In this document: one piece after another, positions 43,992 through 54,933 of the stretch
Position numbering within the stretch: the first letter of the stretch is position 1
How the letters are laid out: each line of letters starts with the position of its first letter
DNA from: an uncultured Pelagibacteraceae bacterium
Lineage (GTDB): Bacteria; Pseudomonadota; Alphaproteobacteria; Pelagibacterales; Pelagibacteraceae
Direction of reading: 5' to 3'
Assembly (NCBI GenBank): GCA_902587755.1
Contig: CACIMN010000002.1
Location: 1 to 64,000 of the forward strand
DNA length: 64,000 nt
Notes under the pieces: model-generated
Seen by the model: only the letters and a program-made list of their open reading frames with translations
What the model was told of the DNA's origin: nothing
Databases searched by the model: none
Program-made: the position numbers and the translations under genes

Positions 43992-44976
43992 TTTGAATTT
44001 TTTCTAGATGTAAAAAAGTTTTTCCAGAAAGGATAAATTCTCTTGTGTAATTATATGCTTCAGAAAAGTCTGAAAATTTTTCTCCAACAATCAAACCTGC
44101 CGCAGCATTTAAACAAACTGCTTTTGAAAAGTCATTATCTTTACCTTTAAAAATTTCAATCATTTTATCAGCATTAAATTTTGCATCATCACCCACTAGA
44201 TTTTTAAAATTATCTGCATTAACCCCTAAAGCATTTGGATCTATTTTAATCTCAGATATTTGACCATCTTTTAATTGAATAACATTAGTGGTTGCATATG
44301 GAGATATTTCATCTAATCCATCCTCGCTATTTACTATCCAAGCAAATTTTAAATTTAAATTTTTAAGTCCCTCTGCAAAAATTTTTAATAATTTTTTATC
44401 AAAAACACCTACAACTTGTCTCTCTACAAGAGCTGGATTACTTAATGGACCAATCATATTAAAAATGGTCCTTTTTCCAATTTTCTTTCTAACAGGACCA
44501 ACAAATCTCATTGCACTATGATAATTTGGCGCGAACATAAAACCAAAATTATTGGTATTAATTTCTTTTTCAATATCCTCAGGTTCTAAATCAATTTTAA
44601 TTTTGAGAGCTTCCAAAACATCACCAGACCCACACTTTGAAGAAACAGCTTTATTTCCATGTTTAGCTACTTTAATATTCATACTAGCTAAAAGTAGTGC
44701 AGAAGCTGTAGAAATATTAAGTGTGTTCATTCCGTCACCACCTGTTCCACATGTATCAATACAATCACTTACATTCACTCTTTTTGATTTATCTCTTAAC
44801 ACAAAAACACCACCAGCTATTTCGTCTGCAACTTCACCTTTTTCAGATAACAGCGTTAAAAAGTTAAAAATTTGTTCTTCACTGGCTTTTCCTGTCATTA
44901 AAATTTCAAATGCAGACTTACTTTCTTCAAAAGTTAAGTTTTGTTTATTATTTAATTTTTCTAAAATTTGATCCAT
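43984..44976 (-). CDS. trpD: Anthranilate phosphoribosyltransferase
   Basis: 330 aa; DTCGTGGDGMNTLNIST, KHGNKAVSSKCGSGDVLEAL. Confidence 0.97.
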   Translation of the reverse strand: MDQILEKLNNKQNLTFEESKSAFEILMTGKASEEQIFNFLTLLSEKGEVADEIAGGVFVLRDKSKRVNVSDCIDTCGTGGDGMNTLNISTASALLLASMNIKVAKHGNKAVSSKCGSGDVLEALKIKIDLEPEDIEKEINTNNFGFMFAPNYHSAMRFVGPVRKKIGKRTIFNMIGPLSNPALVERQVVGVFDKKLLKIFAEGLKNLNLKFAWIVNSEDGLDEISPYATTNVIQLKDGQISEIKIDPNALGVNADNFKNLVGDDAKFNADKMIEIFKGKDNDFSKAVCLNAAAGLIVGEKFSDFSEAYNYTREFILSGKTFLHLEKIQNV

Positions 44977-44980
44977 AAAT

Positions 44981-45547
44981 TTAATAATTTATAAAGTTTT
45001 TTAGTATTTTCATCCCAAATTTAGTTTTAATACTTTCTGGATGAAATTGTACACCATGAATATTGAATTTTTTATGTTGAACACCCATTATTACTCCATC
45101 TTCTGTTTCTGCTGTGATTGTTAGCTCTTGAGAAAGTTTTTTTTTATCAATTACTAAACTATGGTATCTAGTAGCTTCAAAAGTACTTGGAAGATTTTTA
45201 AAGATACCAATTTTTTTTGATTTTATTTTACTTGTTTTTCCATGCATTAATTTCTTAGCTTGGACAATCCTTGACCCAAAAACTTGACCAATAATTTGAT
45301 GTCCTAGACAAACTCCCAAAAAAGGTATTTCCTTATGTAAAGATTTTAAAATATTAATACAGTTTCCTGATTGATTTGGATTACCAGGTCCAGGTGAAAT
45401 TACTATTTTATCATATTTCCTTTTTTTAATTTCTTTTGAATTAATTTTATTGTTTCTAACGACATCAACGGTTGAGTTTAATGAGGAAATATAGTGATAC
45501 AAATTAAAAGTAAAACTATCGTAATTATCTATTAACAATATTTTCAT
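44981..45547 (-). CDS. trpG: Anthranilate synthase glutamine amidotransferase component
   Basis: 188 aa; IDNYDSFTFNL, SPGPGNP, GVCLGHQ, GVQFHPES. Confidence 0.97.
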   Translation of the reverse strand: MKILLIDNYDSFTFNLYHYISSLNSTVDVVRNNKINSKEIKKRKYDKIVISPGPGNPNQSGNCINILKSLHKEIPFLGVCLGHQIIGQVFGSRIVQAKKLMHGKTSKIKSKKIGIFKNLPSTFEATRYHSLVIDKKKLSQELTITAETEDGVIMGVQHKKFNIHGVQFHPESIKTKFGMKILKNFINY

Positions 45548-47007
45548 TATCTTAAAGCATTAATTAAAGCTTTAGCTTTATTTACTGTTTCCTCATATTC
45601 ATTTTTAGGTTTACTATCTGCAACTATACCTGCACCTGCTTGCACATAAAATTTTTTATTTTTAGCAACAGCAGTTCTTAAGGCTATGCATGTATCAAAT
45701 TCTCCATTTGCTGAAAAATATCCAATTCCTCCTGCATATACTTTTCTTTTTGTTGTTTCTAATTCATCTATAATTTCCATAGCTCTAATTTTTGGAGCTC
45801 CAGATACCGTACCTGCTGGAAAACCAGCCAATAGCGATTTAAATTTTGAAAATTTTTTATTATATTCCCCAACTACATTTGAAACTATATGCATAACATG
45901 AGAATATCTTTCAATAATGAAGCTTTCTGTAACTTTCACTGAATTTATTTTTGAGACTTTACCAGCATCATTTCTGCCCAAATCAAGAAGCATCAAATGC
46001 TCTGAAAGTTCTTTTTTATCTCTAAGCAGGTCTCTTTCATAAAAAAGATCTTCCTTTTTAGTTTTACCCCTTGGTCTAGTTCCTGCAATTGGTCTAACAG
46101 TAATTTTATTATCCCTAAGTCTCACAAGTATTTCAGGACTTGCACCAATTATTTGAAAATCCTCAAAATTAAAGAAAAACATAAAAGGAGAAGGGTTTGT
46201 TACTCTAAGTTTTTTATAAATATCTAGCGGTTTTTTTGTTAATTTTGCCTCAAATCTTTGGCTTAATACAACCTGAAAAATATCTCCTAATTTAATATAT
46301 TTTTTTGCTTTTTTAACCATTGATAAAAATTTATTTTTTGAAGTGTTAGATTTCACTTTTATATTTTTTGATTTTGGAATTATTTTTTTATCAATATTTT
46401 TAATTGATGACTGAATGAGTAATGTAAACAAATTAGATTTAATTTCTTCATATTTATTTTTATAGTTTTTAATTTTTTCATCTTTAAAAATGTTAGATAT
46501 ATAAAATATTTCTTTTTTTAAATTGTCATGAATGACTAAGGTTCTTGGACGAAGAAGTCTCACATCGGGTAAATTGAGATCATTTTTACAATTATCCGGA
46601 ATTTTTTCTATATATCTTATTGAATCATAAGAAAAATACCCAGAGATCAATGAGCAAATGTTAGGTAAATTTTTAGGAGTTTCAAACTTGAAATCTTGAA
46701 TGATTTTTTCAATTAATTTTTCTGGTTTATCATTTAATTTTTTTTTTTTATTTTTTTGAATTAGATAAGAATTATTTTTATTAAATTCCCAAATTTTATC
46801 AGGATTTTTACCAAATATTGTATATCTACCTTTGATTTTACCTTTTTCTACAGACTCAAATATAAAACTGTTTTTTTCCTCTAGGAAATTATCGATTAGG
46901 TTTAACACTTCCTCATCATTTTTTACTTTCTTTTTAGTAAAGATGATTTGATTTTTTTTGCTTCTATGTCGAAACTTAAAATCTTTGAAGCTTCGATTAA
47001 TAATCAT
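45547..47007 (-). CDS. trpE: Anthranilate synthase component I
   Basis: 486 aa; IFQVVLSQRFEAKL, RPIAGTRPRG, LDLGRNDAG, FPAGTVSGAPKIRAMEII, QAGAGIVADSKPKNEYEE. Confidence 0.97.
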   Translation of the reverse strand: MIINRSFKDFKFRHRSKKNQIIFTKKKVKNDEEVLNLIDNFLEEKNSFIFESVEKGKIKGRYTIFGKNPDKIWEFNKNNSYLIQKNKKKKLNDKPEKLIEKIIQDFKFETPKNLPNICSLISGYFSYDSIRYIEKIPDNCKNDLNLPDVRLLRPRTLVIHDNLKKEIFYISNIFKDEKIKNYKNKYEEIKSNLFTLLIQSSIKNIDKKIIPKSKNIKVKSNTSKNKFLSMVKKAKKYIKLGDIFQVVLSQRFEAKLTKKPLDIYKKLRVTNPSPFMFFFNFEDFQIIGASPEILVRLRDNKITVRPIAGTRPRGKTKKEDLFYERDLLRDKKELSEHLMLLDLGRNDAGKVSKINSVKVTESFIIERYSHVMHIVSNVVGEYNKKFSKFKSLLAGFPAGTVSGAPKIRAMEIIDELETTKRKVYAGGIGYFSANGEFDTCIALRTAVAKNKKFYVQAGAGIVADSKPKNEYEETVNKAKALINALR

Positions 47008-48425
47008 TTGAAATAATTTTTAACTCTATCGATAGTTTTTTGGTTTAATTGTATTTTATATTTGCTAGTTAGCAATTGATCATAGGCAGCCAAAATACTT
47101 TTTCTAGTATTGGTAAACTCACTATTTACAAAATTCTTGTAATCTTCACCTTCTTTGTTTAGCAGGTTTTTATTATATCCTGTTATTTTTACTAAATAAA
47201 TTTTATTTTCACTATTGTTTACTAAAGTAAAAGAATTGACTGGCAACGAGTAAAGCATTTTTAAAGAATTTATCTCAAAAACTTTGTCGTCGTTAATAGA
47301 GCTAATTGACATGTACTCTTTGTTAAAATTACTTAACTCATCAAATCTTGTGTTATTAAATTTATTATTTTGAATTTCTTCTAATATTTTTCTGTTGTAA
47401 TCAAATTTTCCTTTTTGATAAATTAATTCAACTATTTCGCTTTTAATTATTTCATCCTCTAAATCTGGAGATAAGTCATATTCTTGATCTATATTATAAA
47501 GTAAAAAATTATCACCATTCTCAATTAAATCTAATTTCGTTTCTTTTTTTGAATAAATTAATTCTTCATTTATTTGTTCACTTGAGCTAGGTGCAAATTT
47601 AGAAATATCTATAATATTTACATTAATATTTTCCAAAATATTTTCAAAACTCGTACCTTGTGAAATTTTGTTTTCAATTTCATCAATTTCATCAAAAAAG
47701 TCTTGATTAAATTCATCGATACCAATCAAATTTTTAGGATTTAAAATAACGTATCTAAAATCAATGTATTCTTTTTTTAGTTGGTCTTTATTTTCCTCTA
47801 TAAATACTTTTATTTCATCATCAGTATAATCAGACTTAACTTTATATAGACTATCCATATCAAAGTATTCAATATCTAAAGATCTATTATTTTCTTCAAA
47901 TTTTTTATCAATTATAAATTTTGGTGTAATAGTTCCAGCACCAATAAAATCAAATAGATGTTTTTGTAATTCTCTATTTTTTAATTTTAATTCAAACATT
48001 TGTGCAGACATATTGTTTGATAATAAAAATTTTTCATACTTAACTCTTTCAAATTTACCATTTTCATCATGAAAGTTTTTATTCTCTTTAATATTTTTAA
48101 GTATTGTTTTCTCATTAATTGAAATATTAAAATCCTCAATCTCTAGATTAATAAGTGTGGTTGATATAAGTCCCGATAATAGTTCCTCTATAACATTGTT
48201 ATCTAAATTATTTCTAATTGCATCTGCTGAAATTCCACTTTGATTAACGTAATCCATAAAATCTTGAGTGGTGACATTTGTTTTATTTATTTTTGCAATA
48301 TTGTTTTGATTATTAGTACTAAATCCACCACCAAAACCACCAAAGCCAAAAGCAATAATAATTATAACAATTAAAACTAATCCACCAAATTGTTTCCAGC
48401 TTAAGTTTTTTAATTTTTCAATCAT
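47004..48425 (-). CDS. PpiD/SurA_N-like membrane-anchored periplasmic chaperone (peptidylprolyl isomerase D homolog)
   Basis: 473 aa; N-terminal TM (LVLIVIIIIAFGFGGFGGGFS) then SurA_N-like region (AKINKTNVTTQDFMDYV...); located upstream of trpE. Confidence 0.75.
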   Translation of the reverse strand: MIEKLKNLSWKQFGGLVLIVIIIIAFGFGGFGGGFSTNNQNNIAKINKTNVTTQDFMDYVNQSGISADAIRNNLDNNVIEELLSGLISTTLINLEIEDFNISINEKTILKNIKENKNFHDENGKFERVKYEKFLLSNNMSAQMFELKLKNRELQKHLFDFIGAGTITPKFIIDKKFEENNRSLDIEYFDMDSLYKVKSDYTDDEIKVFIEENKDQLKKEYIDFRYVILNPKNLIGIDEFNQDFFDEIDEIENKISQGTSFENILENINVNIIDISKFAPSSSEQINEELIYSKKETKLDLIENGDNFLLYNIDQEYDLSPDLEDEIIKSEIVELIYQKGKFDYNRKILEEIQNNKFNNTRFDELSNFNKEYMSISSINDDKVFEINSLKMLYSLPVNSFTLVNNSENKIYLVKITGYNKNLLNKEGEDYKNFVNSEFTNTRKSILAAYDQLLTSKYKIQLNQKTIDRVKNYFK

Positions 48426-48457
48426 TGCGTTATAAATTTATTGATCTGTAAAAAACA

Positions 48458-48469
48458 AATCTATAGATT
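48458..48469. promoter_or_regulatory. 12-bp perfect palindrome AATCTATAGATT in the divergent ppiD-like/tpiA intergenic region
   Basis: Directly read; the divergent genes are separated by only 56 bp. Confidence 0.4.
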
Positions 48470-48481
48470 AAAAAGTCAATT

Positions 48482-49222
48482 ATGACAAATAAATATATGT
48501 ATTTTGTAGCTAATTGGAAAATGTTTGGTGATTTAAGAACTCTAAATTCACTTGATAAAGTAATAAAGTTTTCTAAAACAAATAAGAAAAATAAGTTTAA
48601 AATAGTTTATTGTCCGCCAAATACATTAATTCGACCTTTATCGAGAAGACTTAAAAAAACAAAAATAGAGGTTGGTGCTCAAAATTGTCATCAGAGTTAT
48701 GATTACGGTGCTTACACTGGCCAAGTAAATTCTACCATGCTTAAAAATGTTGGAGCAAAGTTTGTTATTTTGGGACACTCAGAAAATAGACAACTAGGTG
48801 AGACAGATAATTTAATAAATTTAAAAATAAAAAGTGCAATTAAATCAAGTCTCAAAATTATATTTTGTATTGGCGAAACTTTGAAAGAAAGAAGACAAAA
48901 AAAAACTAATCAAATTTTAAAAAAACAAATTGAAAAAGGATTAAAATCGATAAAGAATAAATCTAAAATTATTATAGCCTATGAACCTGTATGGTCTATC
49001 GGAACGGGTGTAATTCCAAAAGAAGCTGATTTAAATAAAACTATTTTATTTATTAAAAGTAGATTTGTAAAAAAATATCCTAAAATTTTATATGGCGGAT
49101 CTGTAAATAACAATAACGTAAGTATATTAAAAAAAATTGCTAGCATTGACGGGTTTTTGATTGGAGGTGCATCGCAAAACCCAAAAAAATTTATTGATAT
49201 AATCAAAAAAACCATTAATTAG
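48482..49222 (+). CDS. tpiA: Triosephosphate isomerase
   Basis: 246 aa; VANWKMFGDL, GHSENRQ, IAYEPVWSIGTG, YGGSVNNNN, GGASQNPKKF. Confidence 0.97.
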   Translation: MTNKYMYFVANWKMFGDLRTLNSLDKVIKFSKTNKKNKFKIVYCPPNTLIRPLSRRLKKTKIEVGAQNCHQSYDYGAYTGQVNSTMLKNVGAKFVILGHSENRQLGETDNLINLKIKSAIKSSLKIIFCIGETLKERRQKKTNQILKKQIEKGLKSIKNKSKIIIAYEPVWSIGTGVIPKEADLNKTILFIKSRFVKKYPKILYGGSVNNNNVSILKKIASIDGFLIGGASQNPKKFIDIIKKTIN

Positions 49223-49228
49223 ACCCAC

Positions 49229-49528
49229 ATGGAAACTTTATTATTAGTAATCAACATCATACTTGCAGTTATTTTGGTTCTTTTGGTTTTATTGCAAAAA
49301 TCAGAAGGAGGTGCTCTTGGTATTGGAGTTTCCCAAGAAAATTTTATGCTCTCTAGATCAGCAGGGAGCTTCATGACAAAAGCCACTGCAATCGTGGCAA
49401 CACTCTTTATAATTTGTAGTTTAGCTCTAACAATTATTTCTAGAGCAGAACTTACTCCTACGGGGTCGGTATTGGATACAGTTGAGGAAAAAACTGAAGA
49501 TACACCTTCAATTCCAGAAAATAATTAA
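49229..49528 (+). CDS. secG: Preprotein translocase subunit SecG
   Basis: 99 aa; LVLLQKSEGGALGIG, two TM segments. Confidence 0.93.
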   Translation: METLLLVINIILAVILVLLVLLQKSEGGALGIGVSQENFMLSRSAGSFMTKATAIVATLFIICSLALTIISRAELTPTGSVLDTVEEKTEDTPSIPENN

Positions 49529-49572
49529 TTAAATCTTTTCAATTCATTTTTTATTCGCTATAAGATACTTCC

Positions 49573-51189
49573 ATGGCGCGATATATATTTGTCACTGGCG
49601 GCGTGGTTTCTTCTCTTGGTAAAGGTCTCTCTTCAGCATCTTTAGCATATTTATTACAATCAAGAGGTTACAAAGTTCGTTTAAGAAAATTAGATCCTTA
49701 TTTAAATGTGGATCCTGGAACAATGAGTCCGTTTCAACATGGAGAAGTTTTTGTAACCGATGATGGGGCTGAAACAGATTTAGATCTAGGTCACTATGAA
49801 AGATTTTCAGGTGTTACTGCAAAAAAAACAGATAACATTACAACTGGAAAAATTTATAGCGATGTTCTTAGAAAAGAAAGAAAAGGTCAGTATTTAGGTA
49901 AAACTGTTCAAGTTATTCCACATATTACGGATAGAATTAAAGAATTTATAAAACACGATACATCTAAAGAAGATTTTGTAATTTGTGAAATAGGAGGAAT
50001 AGTAGGGGACATAGAAAGTTTACCATTTGTAGAAGCGATAAGACAATTTTCCAATGATATTGGTAAAAAAAATGCATTATTTATTCATTTAACTTTAGTT
50101 CCTTATTTAAAAGCATCGGATGAAATAAAAACAAAACCAACCCAACATTCAGTTAAAGAATTAAGAAGCATTGGTATTCAACCTGATATTATTATTTGTA
50201 GATCAGAAAGACCTATTCCTTTAGACCATAGAAAAAAAATATCCTTGTTTTGTAATGTTGATATTAAAAATGTAATTGAAACTGTTGATGTTAAAACTAT
50301 TTATGAAGCACCGATAAGTTTTTTTAATCAAAAATTAGATATTCAAGTTTTAAATTATTTTAAATTAAAATCAAAAAAACCTGCAAATTTGAATCCTTGG
50401 AAAAAAATAACTAAAATTACTCTTAATACTAAAAGACATGTTAATATTGCAATTATTGGAAAATACGTTGAATTAAAGGATGCTTATAAATCTTTAGATG
50501 AAGCACTTACTCATGGAGGAATATCCAATAATCTTAAAGTTAATTTGGTAAGAATAGATTCTGAAAAATTAAAAGTTTCAGAAATAAAAAATAAACTTAA
50601 AAATGTTTCAGGAATTCTAATTCCAGGTGGATTTGGTAAAAGAGGAACTGAGGGTAAAATTGAAGCTATAAGGTATGCAAGAATAAATAAAATTCCATTC
50701 CTTGGAATTTGTTATGGAATGCAAATGGCAATAATTGAATTTGCTAGAAATCAATTAAAGATTAAAAAGGCAACTTCTTCTGAGTTTGATAAAGGGGGTG
50801 TTCATATTATTGGCTTGATGCATGAATGGGAGAAGAGTGGTAGAAAAGTTAAAGGAACAGATAAAAACTTGGGGGGCACCATGAGACTTGGTTCTTATGA
50901 TGCAATTTTAAAACATGAATCTAAAATTAGAGATATTTATAAATCTAGATTAATCAAAGAGAGACATAGACATAGATATGAAGTGGATATTTCATATAAA
51001 GAAAAATTTGAGAAGAAAGGATTAATATTTTCAGGTTTATCTCCAGATCATAAGCTTCCAGAGATAATAGAACTTAAAAATCATCCTTGGTTTATAGGAG
51101 TTCAGTTCCATCCTGAATTTAAATCTAGACCTTTGAACCCACATCCTTTATTCTCTTCTTTTATCAAAGCAGCAAAAAATCATAGATGA
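49573..51189 (+). CDS. pyrG: CTP synthase
   Basis: 538 aa; [54 protein letters not shown]. Confidence 0.98.
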   Translation: MARYIFVTGGVVSSLGKGLSSASLAYLLQSRGYKVRLRKLDPYLNVDPGTMSPFQHGEVFVTDDGAETDLDLGHYERFSGVTAKKTDNITTGKIYSDVLRKERKGQYLGKTVQVIPHITDRIKEFIKHDTSKEDFVICEIGGIVGDIESLPFVEAIRQFSNDIGKKNALFIHLTLVPYLKASDEIKTKPTQHSVKELRSIGIQPDIIICRSERPIPLDHRKKISLFCNVDIKNVIETVDVKTIYEAPISFFNQKLDIQVLNYFKLKSKKPANLNPWKKITKITLNTKRHVNIAIIGKYVELKDAYKSLDEALTHGGISNNLKVNLVRIDSEKLKVSEIKNKLKNVSGILIPGGFGKRGTEGKIEAIRYARINKIPFLGICYGMQMAIIEFARNQLKIKKATSSEFDKGGVHIIGLMHEWEKSGRKVKGTDKNLGGTMRLGSYDAILKHESKIRDIYKSRLIKERHRHRYEVDISYKEKFEKKGLIFSGLSPDHKLPEIIELKNHPWFIGVQFHPEFKSRPLNPHPLFSSFIKAAKNHR

Positions 51190-52010
51190 GTGCGATTAAA
51201 GTAAATTGTGAAAATATAGAAATTTCAAACAACAATAAGATTTGTATTATTGCAGGTCCATGTCAGTTAGAGACGGAACAACATGCGCTCGATATGGCTG
51301 GAAAAATCAAGGAAATAACTTCGAAATTTGGCCTTGGATTTATTTACAAAACTTCATTTGATAAAGCGAACAGAACTAGTTTAAAAGGCAAAAGGGGAGC
51401 AGGGTTAGATGCATCACTTCCAGTATTTGATAAAATTAAAAAGGAATTGAATGTCCCTATTTTAACAGACATTCATAATGCTGAACAATGTGAAATTGTT
51501 TCAAAACATGTTGATGTTTTACAAATCCCAGCTTTTCTATGTCGACAAACAGACTTATTAATTGCTGCGGCTAAAACAAATAAAATTATTAATGTAAAAA
51601 AAGGTCAGTTCCTAGCACCTTGGGATATGGTGAATGTAACTAAAAAAATTTCAGACTCAGGAAATAAAAACATCCTAGTCACAGAAAGAGGTGCAAGTTT
51701 TGGATACAACACTTTAGTCTCTGACATGAGATCATTACCTATAATGGCAAAGAATGGTTATCCAGTAATTTTCGATGCAACTCATTCTGTTCAACAACCA
51801 GGTGGCCAAGGTGAATCCTCTGGTGGTCAAAGAGAATTTGTTGAATATTTAGCAAGAGCTGCAGTAGCGGTTGGAGTTGCAGGTGTATTTATTGAAACAC
51901 ATCAAGATCCTGATAATGCTCCATCAGATGGACCAAACATGGTACCATTGAATAAATTAGAGAATCTATTAAAACAATTACACGATATAGATAATCTAAT
52001 TAAAAAATAG
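51186..52010 (+). CDS. kdsA: 3-deoxy-D-manno-octulosonate 8-phosphate synthase
   Basis: 274 aa; [35 protein letters not shown]. Confidence 0.97.
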   Translation: MSAIKVNCENIEISNNNKICIIAGPCQLETEQHALDMAGKIKEITSKFGLGFIYKTSFDKANRTSLKGKRGAGLDASLPVFDKIKKELNVPILTDIHNAEQCEIVSKHVDVLQIPAFLCRQTDLLIAAAKTNKIINVKKGQFLAPWDMVNVTKKISDSGNKNILVTERGASFGYNTLVSDMRSLPIMAKNGYPVIFDATHSVQQPGGQGESSGGQREFVEYLARAAVAVGVAGVFIETHQDPDNAPSDGPNMVPLNKLENLLKQLHDIDNLIKK

Positions 52011-53266
52011 TGAGTAAAATTTTAAAAGTAAAAGCACGTCAAGTTTTTGACAGTCGAGGAAATCCAACAGTAGAAGCAGAGGTTTATATTAAAAATAATA
52101 GCGCATCTGCTATTTGTCCTTCAGGTGCTTCCACAGGAACTTTTGAAGCTTTTGAAAAAAGAGATAAAAATAATAAACGTTATTTAGGAAAAAGTGTTTT
52201 AAATGCAGTTAACTTAGTTAACACAAAGATTTCAAAAAAATTAAAAGGACAAAATATTCACAATCAAGAAAGAATTGATGCTTTGTTAATTAATTTAGAT
52301 GGTACAAGACAAAAAACTAACTTAGGAGCTAATGCGATGTTAGCAGTTTCTATGGCTGTTAAAAAATTGTCTGCAAAAGCAAAAAAATTACCTTTGTATA
52401 AAACTTTTTCTCAAAAAAATAACTTCCAATTACCTTATCCATTAATGAACATAATTAATGGTGGAGCACATGCAAATAATGGTCTTAGAATTCAAGAATT
52501 TATGATCAGGCCTGATCGTGCAAAAAGTTTTTCTGAGGCAATGCGGATTTGTTTTGTTGTCATTAAAAACTTAAGTAAATTAATTAAAGATAAAGGATTA
52601 TCAACTTCAGTAGGTGATGAAGGTGGGTTTGCACCCATGATCAGTAGTAATAATCAAGCTTTAGATTTAATTGTGAGTGCAATTAAAAAATCAGGATTTG
52701 TTAATGGTAAAGATGTTTCTATTTGTCTTGATGTGGCTGCTAATGAATTATATAAAAAAAACAAATACTCTATTCATTCTAAAAGTTATATTTCAGTAGA
52801 TAAATCTATTAAAGAATATCAAAAAATTATAAAAAAATATAAAATTAAATCTATTGAAGATCCATTTGCTGAAAATGATTGGTTAGCATGGAATAAATTA
52901 ATGAAATCAATAAAAAAAGTTCAGATTGTTGGAGATGATTTGTATGTAACAAATCTTGAAAGATTGAAGAAAGGTTTCTTAAATATTTCTTCAAATTCTA
53001 TCTTGATCAAGCTAAATCAAATTGGCACTGTTTCAGAAACGTTAGATGTAATTAAATTTGCTCAAACAATTGGATATAAAACAATTATATCTCATCGATC
53101 AGGTGATAGTGAGGATACGTTTATCGCTGATTTAGCAGTAGGCACTAATTCAAATCAAATTAAAACTGGATCCTTAGCTAGATCTGAAAGAGTTGCAAAA
53201 TATAATCAATTAATCCGTATTGAAGAAGAACTTGGAAAAAAAGCGAGGATGAATAAGATCAATTAA
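52010..53266 (+). CDS. eno: Enolase
   Basis: 418 aa, GTG start; ARQVFDSRGNPTVEAEV, GGAHANNGLRIQEFMIRP, SIEDPFAENDW, ISHRSGDSEDTFIADLAV. Confidence 0.98.
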   Translation: MSKILKVKARQVFDSRGNPTVEAEVYIKNNSASAICPSGASTGTFEAFEKRDKNNKRYLGKSVLNAVNLVNTKISKKLKGQNIHNQERIDALLINLDGTRQKTNLGANAMLAVSMAVKKLSAKAKKLPLYKTFSQKNNFQLPYPLMNIINGGAHANNGLRIQEFMIRPDRAKSFSEAMRICFVVIKNLSKLIKDKGLSTSVGDEGGFAPMISSNNQALDLIVSAIKKSGFVNGKDVSICLDVAANELYKKNKYSIHSKSYISVDKSIKEYQKIIKKYKIKSIEDPFAENDWLAWNKLMKSIKKVQIVGDDLYVTNLERLKKGFLNISSNSILIKLNQIGTVSETLDVIKFAQTIGYKTIISHRSGDSEDTFIADLAVGTNSNQIKTGSLARSERVAKYNQLIRIEEELGKKARMNKIN

Positions 53267-53568
53267 TGCTTCGATTAATAAAAAGAAATTATTTTTTATT
53301 AATATCTGTTTTTCTTATTTTTTATTTTGGTTTTAATTTAGTGTCTGGAGAAAGAGGCCTTTTTTCGTATATAGAAAAGAAGGAACTTTTGTCTAACTTG
53401 AAAAAAGAAGAATTAACCCTAAGTAATAAAATAGAAGATATGGATCATAAAAATTCACTTCTAAGTACTAATTTGGATCTTGATTATATTGAGACTTTAA
53501 TTAGAGAACGATTTTTATTTGGTAAAAAAAATGAGACAATTTATATAATTAAAAAAGATGAAAAGTAG
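53266..53568 (+). CDS. ftsB: Septum formation initiator FtsB/DivIC-like
   Basis: 100 aa; one TM plus short coiled coil; conserved position after eno. Confidence 0.8.
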   Translation: MLRLIKRNYFLLISVFLIFYFGFNLVSGERGLFSYIEKKELLSNLKKEELTLSNKIEDMDHKNSLLSTNLDLDYIETLIRERFLFGKKNETIYIIKKDEK

Positions 53569-54478
53569 ACATCCAGAAAAAGAAAACAAACCGGTTAATC
53601 CAATTAAAAAAAAACCTGAATGGATTAGATCTAAACTTACAAACAGTAAGGAATTCTTTTTAACCAAAACAATTGTAAACAATAACAAACTTGTAACTGT
53701 TTGTCAGGAGGCAAACTGCCCAAATATAACCGAATGTTGGAGTAAGCGACATGCAACTTTTATGATTATGGGAGACACCTGTACAAGAGCTTGTGCTTTT
53801 TGTGATGTTAAAACTGGTGTACCAGGAAAATTAGATCAACTTGAACCTATAAAGATTGCAGAAGCGGTAAAAAAATTAAATTTAAAACATGTTGTGATTA
53901 CTTCAGTGGATAGAGATGATTTAGATGACGGTGGATCAGAACATTTTTTTGAAGTGATTAATCAAATTAGAAAATCAAATCCAAATACTACTATTGAAGT
54001 TCTTACACCTGATTTTTTAAGAAAAGGAGATGCTTATAAAAAAGTTTTAGATGCTAAACCAGATGTTTTTAATCATAATATTGAAACTGTACCTAGTCTT
54101 TATTTAAAAGTTCGACCTGGATCTAGATATTTTGCATCTTTAGAACTTTTGAAAAATGCAAAAAAAGTTAACAAAAATATTTTTACTAAATCAGGAATAA
54201 TGGTTGGCTTAGGTGAGACAAGAGATGAAGTTTTACAAGTAATGGATGATTTAAGAGCTGCAGATGTTGATTTCATAACGATTGGTCAATATTTACAACC
54301 TTCAACTAAACATTATCCATTAGACCGATATTATACACCAAAAGAATTTAAAGATTTAGGAACAATTGCAAAAGCTAAAGGATTTTTGTTAGTATCTTCA
54401 TCCCCTTTAACTAGATCTTCATATCATGCGGATGAAGATTTTGCGAAACTTCAACAAAACAGATTAAAAAATAATTAA
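53558..54478 (+). CDS. lipA: Lipoyl synthase
   Basis: 306 aa; [29 protein letters not shown] radical SAM. Confidence 0.98.
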   Translation: MKSRHPEKENKPVNPIKKKPEWIRSKLTNSKEFFLTKTIVNNNKLVTVCQEANCPNITECWSKRHATFMIMGDTCTRACAFCDVKTGVPGKLDQLEPIKIAEAVKKLNLKHVVITSVDRDDLDDGGSEHFFEVINQIRKSNPNTTIEVLTPDFLRKGDAYKKVLDAKPDVFNHNIETVPSLYLKVRPGSRYFASLELLKNAKKVNKNIFTKSGIMVGLGETRDEVLQVMDDLRAADVDFITIGQYLQPSTKHYPLDRYYTPKEFKDLGTIAKAKGFLLVSSSPLTRSSYHADEDFAKLQQNRLKNN

Positions 54479-54933
54479 TGCCAAAAGCATCAGTTAAGAG
54501 ATTAATTGATAACAGAAAAGATAAGCTAATTGAGTTTGTTTTAGATATTGAAAAATACCCAGAATTTATTCCTTTCTGCGATAACTCAAAAGTTTATGGG
54601 AGAACTGATAACGGAGATACAATAAATATAATTGCTGATCTTACAATAGGCAAGGGGCCGTTTAAGGATACTTTTAAAAGTGACGTTAAATTAAATAAAA
54701 AAAATGATCATATTCATGTTGTTAATTTAGGTGGACCGTTAAATCACTTAGAAAATAATTGGAAATTTATTGAGGTAGGAAATGATACAGAAGGTTACAA
54801 GACAGAAGTTCTATTTGACATTGATTTTGAAATTGAAAATAAATTTTTAAATATTTTAATGACAAAATCTTTTCAATTTGGCTTGGAAAAGATAGCAGAT
54901 GCGTTTCAAAAAAGAGCTGAAAGTATTAAATAA
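54478..54933 (+). CDS. RatA/Coq10-type START-domain protein
   Basis: 151 aa; VLDIEKYPEFIPFC...; adjacent to lipA as in other alphaproteobacteria. Confidence 0.88.
   Translation: MPKASVKRLIDNRKDKLIEFVLDIEKYPEFIPFCDNSKVYGRTDNGDTINIIADLTIGKGPFKDTFKSDVKLNKKNDHIHVVNLGGPLNHLENNWKFIEVGNDTEGYKTEVLFDIDFEIENKFLNILMTKSFQFGLEKIADAFQKRAESIK

Noticed and set aside
44552-44971. 139-aa and 77-aa plus-strand ORFs inside trpD
   Set aside because: Antisense to conserved trpD; composition consistent with chance antisense ORFs.
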